From Gordonia oryzae (GTDB lineage: Bacteria > Actinomycetota > Actinomycetes > Mycobacteriales > Mycobacteriaceae), in assembly GCF_003797185.1 (NCBI RefSeq), contig NZ_RKMH01000008.1, positions 62,001 through 126,000 of the forward strand: DNA of 64,000 nucleotides, read 5' to 3'. The translations under genes and the position numbers were made by a program. Below the pieces are notes generated by a model that was not told where the DNA came from, ran no database searches, and saw only the letters and a program-made list of their open reading frames with translations. Positions 44,668 through 52,999 of the stretch are shown in pieces; within the stretch, counting starts at the first letter, position 1; every line of letters starts with the position of its first letter.

Positions 44668-45825
44668 ATGCAGCGCACCGTGTTCAACGACGACCACCAA
44701 GCCTTCCGCAAAACCATTCGCGACTTCATCGCCAAAGAGGTCGTACCCGTCCACCACGACTGGGAGAAGCAGGGGCATCCGCCGCGCGAGTTCTACAACA
44801 AGCTCGGCGAGCTCGGAGTACTCGGCATCGAGGCGCCCGAGGAATACGGGGGCGGCGGCGAGCGCGACTTCACCTACTCGATGGTCATCGCCGAGGAGTG
44901 TGCGCTGGCCGGGGTGACCTTCGGCAGCTATTCGGTGCACGCCAACCTCATCCTGCCCTACCTGACGGAGTACGCGAACGACGAGCAGAAGCAGCGGTGG
45001 CTACCCGGATTCTGTTCCGGCGAGCTGATGTTCGCGATAGCAATGACCGAACCCGGCACCGGATCGGATCTGGCCAACATCTCCACCACCGCCACACTCA
45101 GCGACGATGGCGGCCACTACATCCTCAACGGCGCCAAGACCTTCATCACCGGCGGAGCCCTCGCCGACCGCATCCTGGTGGTCTGCCGCACAGCGGCTTT
45201 CGACCCCGACAACCGCCGCGGCGGCCTGTCGATCCTGGTGGTCGATACCTCCTCCGAGGGCTTCGCCGTCGGCCGCAAGCTGGAGAAAATCGGTCTCAAG
45301 GCCTCCGACACCGCCGAACTGTCGTTCAGTTCTGTCCGCGTGCCGGTGGCCGATCGCCTGGGCGAGGAGGGAAACGGATTCCGCTACCTCACACACAATC
45401 TGGCGCAAGAGCGGCTCAGCATCGCGATCGGCTCGGCAGCCACCGCCGCCGCGGCTCTGCAGCATGCGCTTGCCTACACTCGCGACCGTGACGTCTTCGG
45501 GCGTCCCGTCGCCTCCTTCCAGAACACCAAGTTCGTGCTCGCCGAATGCTCCGCGGAGGTCGAGGCGATCCAGCAGTTCGTCGATCACGCTCTGACGCTC
45601 CACAACTCGGGTAAGCTGTCGGTTCCCGACGCCGCCCGCGCCAAACTGTTCGCCACAGATACCGCGGGCCGCGTCATCGACAAATGCCTACAGCTGCACG
45701 GTGGCTACGGCTACATCACCGAGTACCCCATCGCCCGCCTCTATGCCGACACCCGCGTATCGCGGATCTACGGCGGGACCAACGAGGTGATGAAGACAAT
45801 CATCGCCAAGGATCTGGGGCTGTAG
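44668..45825 (+). CDS. Acyl-CoA dehydrogenase (second of pair)
   Basis: The ATG at 44668 with AGAGAGG upstream gives 385 residues. It shows GIEAPEEYGGGGERDF, AIAMTEPGTGSDLANI, NGAKTFITGGALADR, DRDVFGRPVASFQNTKF, CLQLHGGYGYITEYPIARL and the IYGGTNEVMKTIIAKDL tail with the catalytic Glu position. This pattern is that of long-chain or isovaleryl-type dehydrogenases. The pair may work as a heteromeric or sequential dehydrogenase with the divergent ligase/SDR/thiolase operon. Confidence 0.93.
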   Translation: MQRTVFNDDHQAFRKTIRDFIAKEVVPVHHDWEKQGHPPREFYNKLGELGVLGIEAPEEYGGGGERDFTYSMVIAEECALAGVTFGSYSVHANLILPYLTEYANDEQKQRWLPGFCSGELMFAIAMTEPGTGSDLANISTTATLSDDGGHYILNGAKTFITGGALADRILVVCRTAAFDPDNRRGGLSILVVDTSSEGFAVGRKLEKIGLKASDTAELSFSSVRVPVADRLGEEGNGFRYLTHNLAQERLSIAIGSAATAAAALQHALAYTRDRDVFGRPVASFQNTKFVLAECSAEVEAIQQFVDHALTLHNSGKLSVPDAARAKLFATDTAGRVIDKCLQLHGGYGYITEYPIARLYADTRVSRIYGGTNEVMKTIIAKDLGL

Positions 45826-46141
45826 CGACCTCTGCGAGGCACCGTGGCCTTTGATGGTCGAGGTGCGAGCCGCATGTGGTGAGCCTCGAGAACCGGCGAG
45901 ACACGCCGCCTCCCAATCACGTCCAAGCCTCGCGGTCAGCGGCGAGTTCCCGTGTAGGGATACGGTGTACCGCTCAATGGTGATAGGTTTCATCCTCCCT
46001 TGAGAGGAGCCCTCCGCAAACCCTGGGACGGATCAACCCACAACGTACGCGGCACGGCCGGGGACCGTATCTGTGGGGTGAGAGTTTCCTTGCGAACCAC
46101 CCTCGGCGGCCACGGTGGTCACCGTGGGGCCGGGCCGCGTC
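45826..46141. other. Intergenic region, no recognised gene
   Basis: No gene is seen in this 316-base gap between two convergent genes. A short inverted repeat CCACGGTG-GT-CACCGTGG at 46110-46127 lies just after the nadE stop and may end that transcript, but no T-run follows. Confidence 0.45.
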
Positions 46142-48169
46142 TCACTCCCCGCGTAGCTCCTGCAACCACGCACGTGCGGAGGCGTCCGACGGTGAACGCC
46201 AGTCACCGCGTGGCGACAGCGAACCGCCGGAACCAATCTTGGGTCCGTTGGGCATGGCTGTGCGCTTGAACTGGTTGGCCATGAACCGCTGGCAGAAGAC
46301 TGTGAGCCACTTGTCGATCGTCGCTGCGTCGTAGACGTTGCGGTCGTCGAGCGGCTCGGTATCCCACGGCGTTCGGTCAAGATCACCCCACGCCTGACGG
46401 GCGAGGTAGGCGACTTTGCTGGGACGGTAGCCGAACCGGGTGAGATAGTAAAGAAAGAAGTCGTGCAATTCGTACGGCCCGACGGTGTCTTCGGTGGATT
46501 GAATCGCGCCGTCCTCTCCTGGCGGTACCAATTCCGGTGAAATCACCTCGGCAAGGATCTCGGCGAGAACCTCGCTGGTCTCATCGGAGTACTCACCTGA
46601 GCTGATCATCCACCGGATAAGATGGCGGACAAGTGTTTTGGGAACCGACCCGTTGACGTTGTAGTGCGACATCTGATCACCGACGCCGTAGGTGCACCAT
46701 CCGAGGGCGAGCTCGGAAAGATCTCCCGTGCCGAGGACGATGGCACCGTGGTGGTTGGCCAGGCGGAACAGGTGTGAGGTCCGTTCCCCGGCCTGCACGT
46801 TCTCGAACGTCACATCGAAGACCTTCTCGCCACGCGAGTACGGGTGGTCGAGGTCGGCGAGCATCTGCTCGCACGACGGACGGATGTCGAGTTCGGTCCC
46901 ACTCACACCGAGTGAGTCCATCAGAGTGTGCGCACGCCGCAGGGTTGCTCCTCCGGTGGCGAAACCGGGCATCGTGTAGGCCAAAATATTGGTGCGCGGC
47001 AGGCCGAGTCGATCGAAGGTGGCCACCGCGACCAACAACGCAAGGGTCGAATCGAGTCCACCGGATACGCCGATGACGATCTTCTCGAGTCCCGTCGCAC
47101 GTAACCGCGCCGCGAGTCCCTGCACCTGGATGTTGCCGACTTCCCGACACCGTTCATCGAGGTCGCCGGTGCCGCTGGGCACAAACGGGAACCGCGCAAT
47201 GCCACGCCGCAGCACGTCGAGATCATCGGTTCCGGGCTGCACGCCGAAGCTGAAACCGATGCGTCGCAACGTTTTGAGGTCCTCGGCGTGGTCGCCTGCC
47301 TGATCGCGCACACTGGTCGTACGCATGCGCTCTTGGCGCAGACGGTCGAGATCGATGTCGGCACTGATGGATTGGGCACCCATCTCGAATTGCTTACTGC
47401 GTGTCAGTAGCGTCCCGTTCTCGGTGATCAACGCGTCGCCGTCCCACGCGAGATCGGTCGTGGATTCGCCGAAACCGGCCGCGACGTACAGGTGCGCGGC
47501 AATGCAGCGCGCGGAATGGCCGGTACTCAATAACTTCCGGTACGACTCTTTCCCGACTGTTACCGGGCTACCCGACAGATTCGCCAGGATGGTCGCGCCG
47601 GCCAGCGAGGCCCAAATGCTCGGCGGGATGGGTACCCAGCCGTCCTCGCAGATCTCCACGTGCAGGCAGAAGCCCGGGACATCCTCGGCGTCGAAGAGGA
47701 GATCCGCACCGAACGGGACGTCGGAGCCGAGGAGCCGCACAGTATCCTGCGGTGCATCGCGCGCGGCGCTGTAGTAGCGCTTGTCGTAGAACTCCCGATA
47801 GTTGGCCAGATACGACTTGGGGATCACACCCAGTACTGCGCCGTCACGGATCACCGCGGCACAGTTGTACAGGCCGTCGCCGACCACCAGCGGTAACCCC
47901 ACCACCACGAGCGGGGTGAGCCCTGCGCTGGCGTCGACGATCGACGCCAATGCGTCGCGACAACCGTCGAGAATCGCATCCTGCTGGACGAGATCGTCGA
48001 TGCTGTAACCACACAAACCCATCTCGGGGAAGACAACGAGCAGCGACCCCTCTGCGGCGCCCTGCCGCATCGACTCGACGGTCGCCTCGGCATTGGCCTT
48101 CGGATCGGCGATGCGGACGACCGGGATTGCCCCGGTGACCCGCGCGAAACCATGGTCGTGAACAGACAC
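46142..48169 (-). CDS. nadE: Glutamine-dependent NAD+ synthetase
   Basis: The GTG at 48169 gives 675 residues in two domains. The N-terminal nitrilase-type amidase (about 1-300) has the triad regions VVFPEMG (Glu), [18 protein letters not shown] (Lys) and EICEDGWVP (Cys). The C-terminal synthetase (about 345-675) has the ATP PP-loop [14 protein letters not shown] and the [16 protein letters not shown] segment. It makes NAD+ from deamido-NAD+, ATP and glutamine-derived ammonia channelled between the domains. Length matches the mycobacterial enzyme. Likely monocistronic; it lies 40 bases after the acyltransferase gene. Confidence 0.96.
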   Translation of the reverse strand: MSVHDHGFARVTGAIPVVRIADPKANAEATVESMRQGAAEGSLLVVFPEMGLCGYSIDDLVQQDAILDGCRDALASIVDASAGLTPLVVVGLPLVVGDGLYNCAAVIRDGAVLGVIPKSYLANYREFYDKRYYSAARDAPQDTVRLLGSDVPFGADLLFDAEDVPGFCLHVEICEDGWVPIPPSIWASLAGATILANLSGSPVTVGKESYRKLLSTGHSARCIAAHLYVAAGFGESTTDLAWDGDALITENGTLLTRSKQFEMGAQSISADIDLDRLRQERMRTTSVRDQAGDHAEDLKTLRRIGFSFGVQPGTDDLDVLRRGIARFPFVPSGTGDLDERCREVGNIQVQGLAARLRATGLEKIVIGVSGGLDSTLALLVAVATFDRLGLPRTNILAYTMPGFATGGATLRRAHTLMDSLGVSGTELDIRPSCEQMLADLDHPYSRGEKVFDVTFENVQAGERTSHLFRLANHHGAIVLGTGDLSELALGWCTYGVGDQMSHYNVNGSVPKTLVRHLIRWMISSGEYSDETSEVLAEILAEVISPELVPPGEDGAIQSTEDTVGPYELHDFFLYYLTRFGYRPSKVAYLARQAWGDLDRTPWDTEPLDDRNVYDAATIDKWLTVFCQRFMANQFKRTAMPNGPKIGSGGSLSPRGDWRSPSDASARAWLQELRGE

Positions 48170-48209
48170 CGCCTCAGCCTAACTGCGAGGCCGTTGGCGG
48201 CGTCGCCCC

Positions 48210-49613
48210 TCAGTCGTCACACGCTTCGATCAACGCCTTGAGTTGGTGATCGAAGGCCTCGGCGATCACCTCGACGTCGGGCACCTCGTCAGGGCAGGTC
48301 ACGATGCCGACGTTGAGTTGTCCGTCGACGGAGAAGGCGGTGATGTTGAGGGCCAACCCGTGAAAGATCGGCCCCAGAGGATAGACGGCGGCGACCTTTG
48401 CCCCACAGAAGTAGATCGAGAAGTCCGGGCCGGCGACATTGGAGACGGTCACGTTGAAGACCGGTGGGTGATTCAGGGCGAGCTTGCGGTCGCCGTAGAA
48501 CTTCATCAGCGTCGACAACATGGTGCCGGGGGCGAACTGCGCCCACGCGCGCAGGATGTTCGCGTCGATGTCGGCGTGGTGTTCCTTGGCGCGTCGGGCC
48601 AGTTCTCCGGCACGTTCGAGCCGTTCAACCGGATCGGCGACGTCGGACGGCAATTCGGTGAACATACCGGTGACCTTGTTGGTGCCGTTGACCACGAGAT
48701 CGCGCTCGTCGGCATCGTGGACCGACACCGGAACCATCGCCACCAACGGCGAGTCCGGTAGATCCCCGTGCTGGGACAGATATTCGCGAAGCGCACCGCC
48801 GACCATCGCGAGCACCACATCGTTGACCTTCACCCCGAAGCGGTTCTTCACCCGCTTGACATCGTCGAGGCAGAGTTGGGTGGTCGCGATGCTGCGGTGC
48901 GGTGAGATCGGCCCGTTGAACACCGTGCGCGGCGCGGCGAAAGGGGCGGGCATTCCGGTGCGCGACCGCGACCGGCGAAACCACTCGATCGGTACGCCGA
49001 CGGTTTGCGGAAGCAGCTTGGCCATCGCGATGGGTCGCTGCACGAAGTAGTTGAGGGCGCCGGAGATCACCATGCCCGTGCGGTTGGGTCCACCAGCGGT
49101 CTCGGCGACCTTCTCCGGGTCGACGTCGGGCTCGTCGGGGGTGAGGCTGCAGAGCTGACCGAGCACCTCGGCGGTGGTGACCCCGTCGACGCTGGCGTGG
49201 TGCATCCGCAGGAACGCGCAGATCGTTCCGTCGGCGCTGCCCTCGATGATCCACAGCTCCCACAGCGGTTTACCCCGGTCGAGGGCCTGCCCGGCCAGAT
49301 GTCCACAGAGCTCATTGAGTTCCCGCTTACCCGCGGGCGAAGGCAACGCGACGCGGTGCACGTGCCGGTCAATGTCGAAGTGGTCGTCCTCGACCCACAC
49401 CGGGTGGTCGATGTTGAGCGCGGAGTTCTCCAGCCTGCGTCGCAACATCGGCATCGCGGCAACCCGCGCGTTGAGCTGGGTACGCATCCGGGTGAAGCTG
49501 TATCCACCGGGAATGGTGCTCGCATCGAGCTCCATGATTCCCACGACGTGCATCAACTGCGAGCGCGTTTCCAGATAGAGGAACGACGCGTCCAAACCAC
49601 TCAACCGCTGCAC
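48210..49613 (-). CDS. Wax ester synthase/diacylglycerol acyltransferase (WS/DGAT)
   Basis: A 467-residue protein starting QRLSGLDASFLYLETRSQLM, the family opening. The acyltransferase active site reads RMHHASVDGVTT (HHxxxDG, His about 134). The PLWELWIIEG block precedes it and the NVTVSNVAGPDFSIYFCGAKV block lies in the C-terminal half. The enzyme esterifies diacylglycerol or fatty alcohols with acyl-CoA, making storage lipid. This fits the many acyl-CoA genes nearby and the lipid-storing habit of mycolata. It is divergent from the broken NTF2-like gene. Confidence 0.94.
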   Translation of the reverse strand: MQRLSGLDASFLYLETRSQLMHVVGIMELDASTIPGGYSFTRMRTQLNARVAAMPMLRRRLENSALNIDHPVWVEDDHFDIDRHVHRVALPSPAGKRELNELCGHLAGQALDRGKPLWELWIIEGSADGTICAFLRMHHASVDGVTTAEVLGQLCSLTPDEPDVDPEKVAETAGGPNRTGMVISGALNYFVQRPIAMAKLLPQTVGVPIEWFRRSRSRTGMPAPFAAPRTVFNGPISPHRSIATTQLCLDDVKRVKNRFGVKVNDVVLAMVGGALREYLSQHGDLPDSPLVAMVPVSVHDADERDLVVNGTNKVTGMFTELPSDVADPVERLERAGELARRAKEHHADIDANILRAWAQFAPGTMLSTLMKFYGDRKLALNHPPVFNVTVSNVAGPDFSIYFCGAKVAAVYPLGPIFHGLALNITAFSVDGQLNVGIVTCPDEVPDVEVIAEAFDHQLKALIEACDD

Positions 49614-49778
49614 TGCGGACCTCCACTTGTCTCGGCCGGAGCACCCGTGCGCGCTCCGACGACGCGGCCCGTATCTCGGCCCCCGAAACCATTCTGCTCC
49701 CGCCGACGGTCACCCCCACGCATTGCGCGAGAATGCGAGATTCGACCGATTCGATGCGGATGGCCGTAGGGTGGACAT

Positions 49779-50308
49779 GTGTCCAGCCTACGGTCCGCAC
49801 CGACCTTCGACGGCGCCGAGCTCGACACGGCCTTTGCCGATTTCCAGCGCAGACTCGCCGAGATCGGGGCCAGCCGGGACCGGGACCGCGTCGCCGTCAT
49901 GTTCACCACCGACGCCGACTAGGTCGAGCACGCGCCCTGGGCGACATTCATGGTCGCGAGGAGATCCGGGCGTGGATCTGGGAGACGATGACAGCCTGCC
50001 CGGGCAGCCACATGACGGGATTCCCGACACTGTGGCACGTCGCCGACCCCCCGACCGCACGGGTGATCTGCGAGGTCGACAACCCGATGCGCGATCCCGG
50101 CGACGGCTACCTCATCACAACGACCAGTATCACCATCCTTACCTACGCCGGCGACGGGCTGTGGTCTCGCTTGGAGCACGTCTACCACCCGCTCGAGTTC
50201 GGCGCCGCCGCCATGACGTGGTGTGACAGGGCATCCGACCTCGGCACTCTCGACGTCCGCGCCGAGTGGATTCGCCGTATCGGGCCGGCGTTCGCGACGC
50301 GCCGCTGA
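49779..50308 (+). pseudogene. NTF2/SnoaL-like protein gene broken by a stop and a frameshift
   Basis: From a GTG at 49779 the frame reads SSLRSAPTFDGAELDTAFAD and on to VAVMFTTDAD, then a TAG at 49920-49922 where Tyr (TAC) would fit, then VEHAPWATF. One base appears lost near 49947, after which the next frame carries HGREEIRAWIWETM, PGSHMTGFPTLWHVAD, YLITTTSITILTYAGDGLWS and EHVYHPLEFG to the stop at 50308. The joined protein (about 175 residues) is a SnoaL-like/NTF2-fold protein. It is inactive as read, unless both changes are sequence errors. Confidence 0.7.
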
Positions 50309-50410
50309 ACTGTCGATCACCTGTGAGTGCGCATCCGGGCCTGGACCCGGGCAAAGCCGACCACTCAGGATGGTGAGTCGGGGTAACACCATCGGGGTCG
50401 ACAGCGACAT

Positions 50411-50439
50411 CCGAAAGACAGCAACACCCGAAAGACAGC
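50411..50439. repeat. Direct repeat upstream of desA1
   Basis: CCGAAAGACAGC occurs at 50411-50422 and again at 50428-50439, a 17-bp period, about 160 bases before the desA1 start. It could be a regulator site or a simple duplication. Confidence 0.6.
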
Positions 50440-50595
50440 TACATCACCCCCAAGCAACATGACCGGCAGGTCGGGTGACGACACCGTAAGTAGCGGACTT
50501 GGGTACGGCCTGGTATGTGCCGTATCCTGAAACGCTGACCCAACCGTGTGCGCACCGACCCCACACGTATGCGACCACCGTTCGGAGGAACCTTC

Positions 50596-51588
50596 ATGGC
50601 ACGTGCACTGACTCAACTGGAGCTCTTGCAGGAACTCGCTCCGGTTGCCGAAGAGAACGTGAACCGACACCTCAAGATCGCCCGCGACTGGAACCCGCAC
50701 GACTACATCCCGTGGGACGAGGGCAAGAACTACCCGGCGCTGGGCGGTCCGGAATACGACCCCGAGCAGTCGCAGCTCAGCGAGGTCGCCAAGGCCGCGA
50801 TGATCACCAACCTGCTGACCGAGGACAACCTGCCCTCGTATCACCGCGTGATCGCCGACAACTTCTCCATGGATTCGGCGTGGGGCCACTGGGTGGGTCG
50901 GTGGACCGCCGAGGAGAACCGTCACGGCATCGTGATGCGCGACTACCTCGTGGTGACCCGCGGTGTCGATCCGGCCGCTCTCGAGGCCGACCGCATGATC
51001 CACATGACCAACGGCTACGACCCGATGCTCGCCGCCGCCGGCCGCACCGACGAGTTCGAGGAGCACGTCGACGAACTGGGCATCCTGCACTCCGTCGCCT
51101 ACGTGACCTTCCAGGAGCTGGCCACCCGGGTGAGCCACCGCAACACCGGCAAGGCCTGTAACGACCCGATCGCCGACAAGATGCTGCAGCGCATCGCCGC
51201 CGACGAGAACCTGCACATGATCTTCTACCGCAACATCTGTGGTGCTGGGATGGATCTCGCCCCCGATCAGACGCTGCGCGCGGTCACCGACATCGTTACC
51301 AACTTCCAGATGCCCGGCGCCGGGATGCCCAACTTCCGCCGCCACGGCGTGTTGATGGCCAAGCACGGCATCTACGACCTGCGCCAGCACCTCGAAGAGG
51401 TTGTGCAGCCCGTCCTGCGCAAGTGGAACGTGTTCGACCGCGACGACTTCTCCGCCGAGGGCGAGAAGACCCGCGAGGAGCTCGCCGCTTTCCTCGAGCA
51501 GCTCGAGAAGGACACCCTCAAGTTCGAGGAGATGCGCGACCGCGCCCTCGCGCGCGAGGCCAAGAAGCGGGAGCGTCAGGCGTCCTGA
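50596..51588 (+). CDS. desA1: Acyl-ACP desaturase, DesA1-type diiron enzyme
   Basis: The ATG at 50596 follows GGAGGAA at a normal distance and gives 330 residues. It is a soluble ferritin-like diiron desaturase: carboxylate/histidine ligands are in LLTEDNLPSYH, WTAEENRHGIVMRDY and AADENLHMIFYRNI. The family introduces a double bond into ACP-bound fatty acids; mycobacterial DesA1 is linked to mycolic acid synthesis. The gene order desA1-dus-LCP gene-phoU matches M. tuberculosis Rv0824c-Rv0821c. Confidence 0.93.
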   Translation: MARALTQLELLQELAPVAEENVNRHLKIARDWNPHDYIPWDEGKNYPALGGPEYDPEQSQLSEVAKAAMITNLLTEDNLPSYHRVIADNFSMDSAWGHWVGRWTAEENRHGIVMRDYLVVTRGVDPAALEADRMIHMTNGYDPMLAAAGRTDEFEEHVDELGILHSVAYVTFQELATRVSHRNTGKACNDPIADKMLQRIAADENLHMIFYRNICGAGMDLAPDQTLRAVTDIVTNFQMPGAGMPNFRRHGVLMAKHGIYDLRQHLEEVVQPVLRKWNVFDRDDFSAEGEKTREELAAFLEQLEKDTLKFEEMRDRALAREAKKRERQAS

Positions 51589-51602
51589 GTACTGCACCCA
51601 TC

Positions 51603-52814
51603 GTGACCGAACCGGCGTCCTCGATTACCGAGGGCGCCGGTTCGGCGTCGGTCCCCGACCCGACGTCCCGAGCATCCAGGCTGCGCATCGGACCGTTCGA
51701 GTTGTCGAGCCCGGTGGTCCTCGCACCGATGGCCGGGGTCACCAACGTCGCCTTCCGCACCCTGTGCCGCGAACTCGAACTCGCCCGCACCGGGACGGTG
51801 TCGGGGCTCTACGTGTGCGAAATGGTGACCGCGCGAGCGCTTGTCGAGCGCCATCCGGTGACGATGCACATGACCACCTTCGGCCCGGACGAGAATCCGC
51901 GGTCGATGCAGCTGTACACCGTCGACCCGCGCTACACCTACGAGGCGGCGAAGATGATCATCGAGGAAAACCTCGCCGACCACATCGACATGAACTTCGG
52001 TTGCCCGGTCCCCAAGGTGACCCGCAAGGGTGGCGGATCGGCGATCCCCTACAAGCGCACCCTGTTCCGCAAGATCGTCGCCGCCGCGGTACGCGCCACC
52101 GAGGGCACCGACGTCCCGGTGACCGTAAAATTCCGCATCGGCATCGACGACGAGCACCACACCCACCTCGATGCCGGACGCATCGCCGCCGACGAGGGCG
52201 CGAAAGCCGTTGCGCTACACGCCCGTACCGCGTCACAGCGGTATTCCGGACTCGCCGACTGGGATGAGATCGCACGTCTCAAGGAGCAGGTGACCGATAT
52301 CCCGGTGCTCGGTAACGGCGACATCTTCGAGCCCGCCGACGCGGTGGCGATGATGCAGCGCACCGGGTGTGACGGCGTCGTCATCGGTCGCGGCTGCCTC
52401 GGCCGGCCGTGGCTGTTCGCCGAGCTCGCCGCCGAGCTCAACGGCCTGCCCGCTCCCGCCGCACCCACCCTCGGCGAGGTCGCGGCCATCATCGTGCGCC
52501 ACGGCGAGCTGCTCGCCGACCACCACGGCGAGGACAAGGGCATGCGCGAGATCCGCAAGCACGTCGCCTGGTACCTCCGCGGTTTCCCTGCCGGATCAGA
52601 TCTGCGCCAACGACTTTCACTGGTAAACACGCTTGCCGAACTGCGCGATCTGGTGGCGACACTTCCCGCCGAGGCCCCATTCCCCGACGACGGACACGGT
52701 CCTCGCGGGCGTCAGGGATCGCCCGCCAAGGTGGCACTGCCGGACGGCTGGCTCGATGATCCGGACGAGGACGTGGTGCCGGCCGGCGCCGAGGTGATGC
52801 ACTCCGGCGGATGA
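51603..52814 (+). CDS. dus: tRNA-dihydrouridine synthase
   Basis: The GTG at 51603 gives 403 residues; no other start lies in frame between it and the desA1 stop. It is an FMN TIM-barrel enzyme with VVLAPMAGVTNVAFR, the NFGCPVPKVTRKGGGSA block with the catalytic Cys, KFRIGIDDEH, LHARTASQRYSG and VIGRGCLGRPWLF. It reduces uridines in tRNA D-loops using NADPH. The first 30 or so residues are unconserved. It lies 14 bases after desA1 and is probably co-transcribed. Confidence 0.93.
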   Translation: MTEPASSITEGAGSASVPDPTSRASRLRIGPFELSSPVVLAPMAGVTNVAFRTLCRELELARTGTVSGLYVCEMVTARALVERHPVTMHMTTFGPDENPRSMQLYTVDPRYTYEAAKMIIEENLADHIDMNFGCPVPKVTRKGGGSAIPYKRTLFRKIVAAAVRATEGTDVPVTVKFRIGIDDEHHTHLDAGRIAADEGAKAVALHARTASQRYSGLADWDEIARLKEQVTDIPVLGNGDIFEPADAVAMMQRTGCDGVVIGRGCLGRPWLFAELAAELNGLPAPAAPTLGEVAAIIVRHGELLADHHGEDKGMREIRKHVAWYLRGFPAGSDLRQRLSLVNTLAELRDLVATLPAEAPFPDDGHGPRGRQGSPAKVALPDGWLDDPDEDVVPAGAEVMHSGG

Positions 52815-52999
52815 GCCGAGTCCACGCGACTCGCGCGCCCGCCGCCGAAATCGGCGACCGGCGCAAGCGCTTCCCAGCCGAGACTAAGTAGGATGTCGCA
52901 AGGTCCTGCTGCGGCAGGTCCGTGATCGGAGCGTGCCGGTCCCGTTGAGCCCCGACGACGCGGTCCACGGAAGCTTGCCGGGGGAAGAGGAACTGTCAG

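Noticed and set aside
46110..46127. Inverted repeat CCACGGTG/CACCGTGG as a regulator site
   Set aside because: It follows the nadE stop rather than preceding a start, so a weak terminator role is more likely; evidence is too thin for a separate claim.
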